5,013 nt of DNA from Acidobacteriaceae bacterium (GTDB lineage: Bacteria; Acidobacteriota; Terriglobia; Terriglobales; Acidobacteriaceae). The translations under genes and the position numbers were made by a program. The notes beneath the pieces were generated by a model that saw nothing but the letters and a program-made list of their open reading frames with translations, did no database searches and had not been told where the DNA came from. The DNA lies in assembly GCA_003140655.1 (NCBI GenBank), contig PLKR01000217.1, positions 19,495-24,507 on the forward strand, in the 5' to 3' direction. Position 1 is the first letter of the stretch; every line of letters begins with the position of its first letter. Below, piece after piece: positions 1-5,013 of this stretch.

Positions 1-1304
1 GCGGATGCGACGGGATGGAAGCGCGGGAATTGGTGAGCTGGAGCATTGAACGCGTCGGCAAGATCCTCCGCAGAGAGGTCCCGCAGACGAAGAAGAACGA
101 CCGCGCTTTGGATTGCTGGCGGCTTTGGCTTGGGCGTCTTGACGTTGGACTTGATCGGGAGCGGAGCGGCCGAAATGATGGCGGTCTCAAGGTTTTTTCG
201 AGCAGCAGGAGACAGGTGCTGCGAGGGCGCGAGCCACTGATTGAATTCGGCATCGCCAGTGACGCCGCCGCCGAAAATTCTGGCTTGCAGTTTGGAGAGT
301 TTGAGTTGCTGGTCGGTGACCGAGTAATCGGCGTTGAGAGAGGCTCTGGAGAACGAGACCTGATCGTTCTGCCAGCCGAGATCGCGAAGAGTGAGCAGAC
401 CGCTGCTGGCGAACTGGTCGAGTGACCAGTCGCCGTGTCCCTTGAGTTCGAGCAAACCGGCGCGCAGCTCGCGGCGGCGCGCGATGGACGCGGCTTCGGT
501 GAGGTCGAACTGGGCAACGTAGGAACCCTGAAGATGTGGACGGCGGAAGTCTGTGATCTGGCCGCTGGCTGAGAAATGAGAGTGGCCGGAATTCCATTGC
601 AGCGAGGGAACGGCCGCAGAGTTAGATCCAAGGCTGAATTCCACGGCGGTCATCCACGCGAAGGGGCGGCAGTCCAGCAGCTTGGTGTCGACCAGGCCGA
701 GCAGAAGGCGTCCATCATAGCGGCCGCGAAGAAAGGAATAGTCCATCTGAAGCGATGTATCGCGAGCGGCGAAATCAACGGGGATGGTCTGATCGTCCCA
801 GAGGATCAAGCCGTGGCGGAGTTCGAAGCGATTGATGGAAAGAGCGAAAAGTTGCTCGACAGTAGTCTTGCCAGCAACGACGCCGGTCTGTCGGATGGGA
901 AAATTAGTGCCGCCGCCGGGATAGAAAGCCACGTGGACGACGGGTTGCTCGAGGATGACTTCATGGAAGCCGAACTCGGAACGCAGAAGAGAGATGATCT
1001 TCAGGCGAGCCACGATGCGGTCAACGTGGGCGAGGGGAACCTCGGTGGCGGACTCGCGGCCGTGGACGGTGATACCGCGCACGTCGACCTGGAGAAGAAA
1101 AGGAGTGGTGTGGATGCTGCCAATTTCGACGCGGCCGCCGGTGACGCGCTCCACTTCGGCGATGAGGCGGCGGCGCACCAGCGACTGGAATGAGCCTGTG
1201 TTGACGTAGACGAGCAGACCGAGACCGCTAAGAAAGCCGGCAGCGGCGACGATCAGCAGATACTTCCACCAGCGGCGGGTGGGCTTGGTGGAGCGTTCGT
1301 TCAC
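1..1304 (-). CDS. TamB/AsmA-like translocation and assembly module protein, 3' partial
   Basis: This is the first 434 codons of a large inner-membrane-anchored protein; no stop occurs before the left edge. The GTG start at 1304 overlaps the preceding stop as GTGA and is followed by a basic segment (KPTRRWWK) and one membrane helix at about 15-34, which leaves the rest in the periplasm. Residues 41-140 read like an AsmA/TamB N-terminus: an amphipathic RRRLIAEVERVTGGRVEIGSI stretch, repeated beta-strands, and a 'LEQPVVHVAFYPGGGTNF' strand-turn at 118-135. A glycine-rich IFGGGVTGDAEF at 343-354 is the recurring family strand motif. A Pro/Lys-rich linker (about 381-397) precedes a second unit starting VVLLRLRDLSAEDLADAF. 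TamB-type proteins form long hydrophobic grooves between membranes and work with an Omp85 partner, or carry phospholipids (AsmA-like family). The adjacent Omp85 gene supports the TamB reading. Full length and the diagnostic C-terminal domain lie outside the window, so another AsmA-like member is possible. Confidence 0.85.
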   Translation of the reverse strand, partial: MNERSTKPTRRWWKYLLIVAAAGFLSGLGLLVYVNTGSFQSLVRRRLIAEVERVTGGRVEIGSIHTTPFLLQVDVRGITVHGRESATEVPLAHVDRIVARLKIISLLRSEFGFHEVILEQPVVHVAFYPGGGTNFPIRQTGVVAGKTTVEQLFALSINRFELRHGLILWDDQTIPVDFAARDTSLQMDYSFLRGRYDGRLLLGLVDTKLLDCRPFAWMTAVEFSLGSNSAAVPSLQWNSGHSHFSASGQITDFRRPHLQGSYVAQFDLTEAASIARRRELRAGLLELKGHGDWSLDQFASSGLLTLRDLGWQNDQVSFSRASLNADYSVTDQQLKLSKLQARIFGGGVTGDAEFNQWLAPSQHLSPAARKNLETAIISAAPLPIKSNVKTPKPKPPAIQSAVVLLRLRDLSAEDLADAFNAPAHQFPRFHPVAS

Positions 1305-1319
1305 TGCGATTGGACTCCC
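1301..1319 (-). promoter_or_regulatory. Ribosome binding site and GTGA overlap for the TamB-like gene
   Basis: A GGGAG purine run (1319-1315 on the minus strand) sits 10 bases before the GTG at 1304, a slightly long but workable spacing. The GTG overlaps the SurA-like stop codon by four bases (GTGA). This decides the start: the next in-frame start candidates fall within or after the membrane helix, so only this GTG keeps both the basic N-terminus and the anchor. Confidence 0.6.
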
Positions 1320-2017
1320 GGGTCGTTGGCAGAGGGCGTGACGCCGGGGATACGGACCTGCCCTTCGGAGCGCAAGGTTTGCAACCAGGAGACGAGCAAC
1401 TCGCTCACCTTCTCCTCGGTCAGCAGCTCGCGAATCTTGGCGGAGACGTCAGCGAGCGGGACCTCGGATGCCCCGGACTGCTTCAACTTGGGGACGAACT
1501 GGTCGCGGTAGTAGGCCTCGATGGACTTAGAATCGATCTCGACGGCGGGACGAAGCCGGGCGTCCACGAGTCGCATCACGTCGATCTGCTGCCGAACTCG
1601 GGTGAGAAGGTCTTTTTCAGTGAGGTGGTACTTGGCGAGAAGAGTCTGCCAGGCCTCACTGGATGCGGCCTGAGGATATTGCTTGCGAGCATCGGCGACG
1701 CGCGCGGCGGCCTCGGCGTCGGTGGCGTGGAGGAAGTCGGCAGACTTCATCTGTTCGTGAAGAAGTTCCTGGTCGATGAGACGGTCGAGAACGGCGCGGC
1801 GGTCGTCATCGGTAAACTGGGCTAGGGTGCGATTGGTGAGGAGAGCTTCGTAACAGAGCGCTTCGTCCCAGTCGGACTGCAAAATAATCCGGCCGTTGAC
1901 CGTGGCGATGATCCGGTCGATTACTTCGGCGGCCGCCCGCGCAGGTGCAAGCCAGAGTGCTGACACTAGCAGCGCAAGTGCGACAACGGGAATCGTTCTC
2001 TTGGTTCGAACTCTCAT
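1301..2017 (-). CDS. SurA-like periplasmic chaperone (SurA N-domain, no parvulin domain)
   Basis: Probably a periplasmic holdase for unfolded outer-membrane proteins. From the ATG at 2017 it is 238 residues. Residues 1-30 are a signal peptide: basic RVRTKR, a hydrophobic core at 9-24, and a likely cleavage after APARA or ARAAA near 28-30, with no lipobox Cys. Residues 31-158 match the SurA N-domain style: IDRIIATVNGRIILQSDWD at 33-51, then helices including LDRLIDQELLHEQM at 77-90. Residues 160-178 resemble the helix that normally leads into a parvulin domain. Next, at about 183-223, comes a C-terminal helix with a final VRI strand, as at the end of SurA. Isomerase domains are absent; E. coli SurA is about 430 residues with two. 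The ATG start gives a one-base overlap with the upstream stop. A TTG one codon earlier (2020) is possible but less likely. Fold assignment is fairly secure; the chaperone role is inferred from family and context. Confidence 0.85.
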   Translation of the reverse strand: MRVRTKRTIPVVALALLVSALWLAPARAAAEVIDRIIATVNGRIILQSDWDEALCYEALLTNRTLAQFTDDDRRAVLDRLIDQELLHEQMKSADFLHATDAEAAARVADARKQYPQAASSEAWQTLLAKYHLTEKDLLTRVRQQIDVMRLVDARLRPAVEIDSKSIEAYYRDQFVPKLKQSGASEVPLADVSAKIRELLTEEKVSELLVSWLQTLRSEGQVRIPGVTPSANDPGVQSQ

Positions 2018-2019
2018 CA
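2017..2019 (-). promoter_or_regulatory. TGATG stop-start junction (translational coupling)
   Basis: The Omp85 stop TGA (2019-2017) shares its A with the ATG of the SurA-like gene (2017-2015). Only a weak AGG lies upstream, at 2032-2030, 12 bases before the ATG and inside the Omp85 coding sequence. This points to re-initiation by ribosomes finishing the Omp85 gene, which would tie chaperone output to insertase output. The overlap is seen directly; the coupling is inferred. Confidence 0.6.
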
Positions 2020-5013
2020 AAATGGCTGACCTATGCTGAAAAAGAAGTTAAAGGGCCGCAGACGCTGAGTCTCAAAAGTTAGCGCCTGACCGGTACTCGA
2101 AAACGTAGTTCCCTGAAAATAACTGGTCGGATTCAGATTGTACCCGAAGTCGAAGCGCAAGGGGCCGATGGGGGTTTTGTAACGCAAACCAATGCCAACG
2201 GCGTGGGATGTGTAGTCGTAACCTTTGTTATTGAAATATGTCTCGCAGGCCGGAATGATCACGCCACCGCCGGGTGGCAAACACTGCGCGGGATCGGCCT
2301 GGTGCCATCGCAACAGGCCCGTGAGCATATCGTGACCGGCGGTGAAAACGTTGCCCATATCGTGAAAGATGGCGAAGCCGAAACCTTCTCCGAGAAAGGG
2401 CAGGCTGACCTGGGGCAAGCGCAGTTCCTCACTGTTAACAAACAGGGCTGTGCCGCCGACGGGAAAACCGGAATCGGGGTCGCGGGGTCCTGCTTGATTT
2501 AACCCGAAACCGCGGTGGGAGTTGCCACCGCCAGCAAAAAAAACTTCGGGCAGCGGGATCACCGAGATGCCCGCGGGGCATGAGTTAAGGCTTAAGCCAC
2601 TAAGTTGACAGGCTCCCGGCGGCAAAACCTGCGAGCCTTGATAGACCTGTTCCAAGCCGATGGTAGTGGAGCGGGCAAAGACAAACTTGTGATTGGCGCG
2701 CCCGAAGGCATAGTAGGTGGAATCCTGGGCGAGAGCGCGAGCGAAATTAGCCTGGGAACCGAAGTAACCGGATGCGGCGAAGGTATCGAGGGTGAAGTAC
2801 TGGCCCTTGGTGCTTTCGAGAGGATTGTCCCGTTTGTCGCGGATGAAGGTGAAGCCGGGACCACCGACGCGTGCCGGCAGAGAAAATAAACTAAACTCAG
2901 CGGGCGAAAAGTCTGAAGCCAAGTGGCTGGCTTTCACATAGCGGTAATCGAAGCGGTAGGTGATGGACGTGGAGTGGTTGAGTTGCTGCTTGCCGATCTG
3001 CTGGCGGAGATCGATTTTGCCTTCCTCGCGCTGCGACGTGAAGGTGGCAACGTCCAGACTGTTGTCGTAAAAGATTGTGTAGAAGATTTTGAAGCGGTCA
3101 TTGTTGAAGAGCTTTGGAATTTCGTAACTGATGAGGCCGCGTTGCTGGAGGCGGCCGACGTGGGACTGGAAGGTCAGGGTCTGGTCCCGGCCGCCGACAT
3201 TGAGGCGGGTGATATCGAATCCGACACGGGGGCTCACGCCCGTGGATCCTGTAGGAGCACTGGTCCCTGAGGGCAGTCCGGTTTCGAATTCCAAGCCGAG
3301 GCCATAGGTGAAGGTGTAGCGCTTGGCTTCCTGCATCTGGACAAGAACGTTTTTCTGGGGGTCGGAGCCCGCGGGATTCTGGACGGCTGCATCGACCTGG
3401 CTGAAGATGCCGAGGTCATAGAGCTTGCTCTGCGTATCAAGAAGATCCTGCTGGCTTAGAGGCTGGCCGGCAACTTCTTGAATCTCGCGCTGCACGACGA
3501 AGTCGCGGGTGTGATCGAGCCCGGCGACTAATACCTGGTTGACAAAAAACTGTTCGCCCTCCTGGATGGTGTAGGTGACGTCGTCGCGGTTGGGCTGACT
3601 GGGTGAAGGTTTGGTACTGATGTCGAGGGTAGCGTTGGAAAAACCGTGATTGAAGTAATAGTTGAGGATGGACTCGCGATCGTTCGCGAGATTCTGTTCG
3701 GAGTAGGGCTGGCCCGATTCAGTCTCAATGTCGTGAAACTCGTCTCGCGGAATGGAGCGGTTGCCTATAACCCGGAATTCACCCACCAGGGTTCGCGGTC
3801 CCTCCTCGATCTCCAGGTAGACAGCGAGCCGGTTCTCCGAGCCCTTGTAGTTGTCGTTGACCTTGGTATGAATCTGTACTTGGCGATATCCGTTGGCGCG
3901 GTATTGCCCCTCGAGAACGGCAACATCGTTTTTCAGAAGCGCCCCGCTGTAACGCCCATTGGAAAGGAACCGGCCGGCTGGCTGGACCTGCATGTAGGAC
4001 CTGAGTTTTGCGGTATCCAGAAAATTCTTGTTGCCGGTAATCACGACCGCGGCCAACTTGTGCACAGGGCCGGGGACGATACCGTAGGTGATGCGAATCG
4101 TGTCAGGGCTGTTCTCCTTCTGGATCTCGACGGTGGCGTCGAAGTGGCCCCGGCTCTGGAGATAGTCGAGGATGTTACGTTGTCCCTCGTTCAGCAGGTC
4201 GTCGTCGAGAGCGTTCTCCTCATAGACTGGCACTTCTTTTTTCAAGAGACCGCGGCTGATGCGGAAGCCTTGAGCGGAGATGAGGACGACTGGCCCGGGT
4301 TCGATCAGATAGGTATAGTCGACGGCATTGGATTCGGGGTGGTATTTCTGGTCGGCAATCGAGACCTGAGCGAGCACGCGCTGCTGCTTCTGAAACTTCT
4401 TGCGCAGGCGCTGAAGCGAATTGGTGACCCGGGCGGCGGTAACGCGATCGCCGGGGCGCATCCTGGCGATGTCCTGCATCTGGCCCTGGGAAAAGGCTGA
4501 GTGTCCGGTGACTTCCACCTGGCCGACGTGAGCAGGCTCTCCCGGCGTGATGTGGAAGAGGATATTGACCTGCTGGGTGGCCGCATTGGAAGTGCTTTCG
4601 GCGGTAACGCGGGCGCGGTAATAGCCGTTCTCCTGCATGAGTTGCCGGACGTTCCGCAAGGCGCGCCCGAGTTTATCGAGAGTATAGACTTCGCCAAGCT
4701 GGAACTTGGCGGCATTGACGATCTGGTTGTAATTGGGGTGACTGGGAGCGCCTTCCACATCGACGGCGCCGACAAAGAAATTGAGCGAAGTAGTGAAAGT
4801 GAGCAGCACATCCGAACCGGAGGGGGTGGCTTCGGCCTGGATGTCGCCAAAGCGTCCGGTGGCAAAGAGGACGCGGATGCTCTCGCGGACCTGGTCGCGG
4901 TCGAGCGGCTGGCCAGATTTCTGCGGGATCATTTGCAGCAGGTGGTCGCGGTCCGGCACCCCCGGCAGTTCGATGGATCGGACGGTGAGCCCGGCGTATG
5001 CCGACATGGCGTC
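2017..5013 (-). CDS. Omp85-family outer-membrane protein assembly factor (BamA/TamA type), seven POTRA domains, 5' partial
   Basis: Likely the outer-membrane insertase that folds beta-barrel proteins into the outer membrane. Residues are numbered from the ATG at 5007. The periplasmic part reads as seven consecutive POTRA units at about 7-73, 76-156, 157-238, 239-313, 314-403, 404-484 and 485-561; most end in a 'xPG' or 'xEG' turn. The barrel spans about 562-996. It has Omp85 hallmarks: a DxRDxP-type strand near 723-730, FFAGG followed by an RGF motif at 832-834 (loop 6), DMGNVF at 883-888, IGPLRFDFG at 947-955, and a terminal beta-signal FFFSIGQPF ending in Phe. The frame stays open to the right edge (Asp-Ala before the ATG) and POTRA1 starts at once with no signal peptide, so the true start lies outside the window. 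BamA usually has five POTRAs and TamA three. The neighbouring TamB-like gene fits TamA and the beta-signal fits BamA, so I give no symbol. Family assignment is firm; subfamily is open. Confidence 0.93.
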   Translation of the reverse strand, partial: DAMSAYAGLTVRSIELPGVPDRDHLLQMIPQKSGQPLDRDQVRESIRVLFATGRFGDIQAEATPSGSDVLLTFTTSLNFFVGAVDVEGAPSHPNYNQIVNAAKFQLGEVYTLDKLGRALRNVRQLMQENGYYRARVTAESTSNAATQQVNILFHITPGEPAHVGQVEVTGHSAFSQGQMQDIARMRPGDRVTAARVTNSLQRLRKKFQKQQRVLAQVSIADQKYHPESNAVDYTYLIEPGPVVLISAQGFRISRGLLKKEVPVYEENALDDDLLNEGQRNILDYLQSRGHFDATVEIQKENSPDTIRITYGIVPGPVHKLAAVVITGNKNFLDTAKLRSYMQVQPAGRFLSNGRYSGALLKNDVAVLEGQYRANGYRQVQIHTKVNDNYKGSENRLAVYLEIEEGPRTLVGEFRVIGNRSIPRDEFHDIETESGQPYSEQNLANDRESILNYYFNHGFSNATLDISTKPSPSQPNRDDVTYTIQEGEQFFVNQVLVAGLDHTRDFVVQREIQEVAGQPLSQQDLLDTQSKLYDLGIFSQVDAAVQNPAGSDPQKNVLVQMQEAKRYTFTYGLGLEFETGLPSGTSAPTGSTGVSPRVGFDITRLNVGGRDQTLTFQSHVGRLQQRGLISYEIPKLFNNDRFKIFYTIFYDNSLDVATFTSQREEGKIDLRQQIGKQQLNHSTSITYRFDYRYVKASHLASDFSPAEFSLFSLPARVGGPGFTFIRDKRDNPLESTKGQYFTLDTFAASGYFGSQANFARALAQDSTYYAFGRANHKFVFARSTTIGLEQVYQGSQVLPPGACQLSGLSLNSCPAGISVIPLPEVFFAGGGNSHRGFGLNQAGPRDPDSGFPVGGTALFVNSEELRLPQVSLPFLGEGFGFAIFHDMGNVFTAGHDMLTGLLRWHQADPAQCLPPGGGVIIPACETYFNNKGYDYTSHAVGIGLRYKTPIGPLRFDFGYNLNPTSYFQGTTFSSTGQALTFETQRLRPFNFFFSIGQPF

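Noticed and set aside
187..597. Minus-strand open frame of 136 codons, Arg/Ser/Pro-rich
   Set aside because: It is out of frame with the continuous 434-codon TamB-like reading frame on the same strand, and its low-complexity Arg/Ser/Pro make-up is typical of a shifted frame in GC-rich DNA.
576..1193. Open frame of 205 codons on the plus strand
   Set aside because: It is also codon-aligned with the sense TamB-like frame on the minus strand, and its translation looks like nothing known. The minus-strand frame has a membrane anchor, a coupled start and family motifs.
1310..1825. Open frame of 171 codons on the plus strand
   Set aside because: It is the codon-aligned antisense shadow of the SurA-like gene; no domain or supporting start context was seen.
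2018..2020. TTG start for the SurA-like gene one codon upstream of the ATG
   Set aside because: The adjacent ATG is the stronger start and forms the usual TGATG junction; the TTG would add only one residue before the same signal peptide.
3646..4500. Long open frame (284 codons) on the plus strand opposite the POTRA region
   Set aside because: It is codon-aligned with the Omp85 gene on the other strand. A stop there would need a sense TTA, CTA or TCA codon, which GC-rich genes use rarely, so long antisense frames arise by chance. Its translation shows no recognisable domain, while the minus strand encodes clear POTRAs.
4305..4865. Minus-strand open frame of 186 codons, Pro/Ser-rich
   Set aside because: It overlaps the POTRA-coding frame in a shifted register, and its Pro/Ser/Arg-heavy translation has no domain character.

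Overview
The whole window is coding and is read from the minus strand. It holds three tightly packed genes, two of them cut by the window edges. In transcription order they are: (1) a large Omp85-superfamily outer-membrane protein (BamA/TamA type) with about seven POTRA domains and a C-terminal beta-barrel, its 5' end lost at the right edge; (2) a small exported SurA-like periplasmic chaperone that has the SurA N-domain and C-terminal helix but no parvulin isomerase domain; (3) the N-terminal 434 codons of a TamB/AsmA-like inner-membrane-anchored protein, running off the left edge.

The junctions are as tight as they can be. Genes 1 and 2 share one base (TGATG), and genes 2 and 3 overlap by four bases (GTGA). 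No stretch of non-coding DNA exceeds a few bases, so no promoter, terminator, RNA gene, repeat array or mobile element is expected or seen. The operon's promoter must lie to the right of the window, upstream of the Omp85 gene.

The organism is certainly a diderm (outer-membrane) bacterium with moderately high GC. The seven-POTRA Omp85, the SurA_N-only protein and the adjacent TamB-like gene suggest a non-proteobacterial lineage. Acidobacteriota is my best guess, but this is inferred from protein style and gene order and was not tested.

The three products could form one path across the envelope. The TamB-like protein would be a periplasm-spanning bridge anchored in the inner membrane, the SurA-like protein a soluble chaperone for unfolded outer-membrane proteins, and the Omp85 protein the outer-membrane insertase. 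All three families are known. The less ordinary points are the seven POTRA domains, the chaperone lacking an isomerase domain encoded between insertase and bridge, and two cysteine pairs in predicted surface loops of the barrel. I see no sign of an entirely new kind of system.
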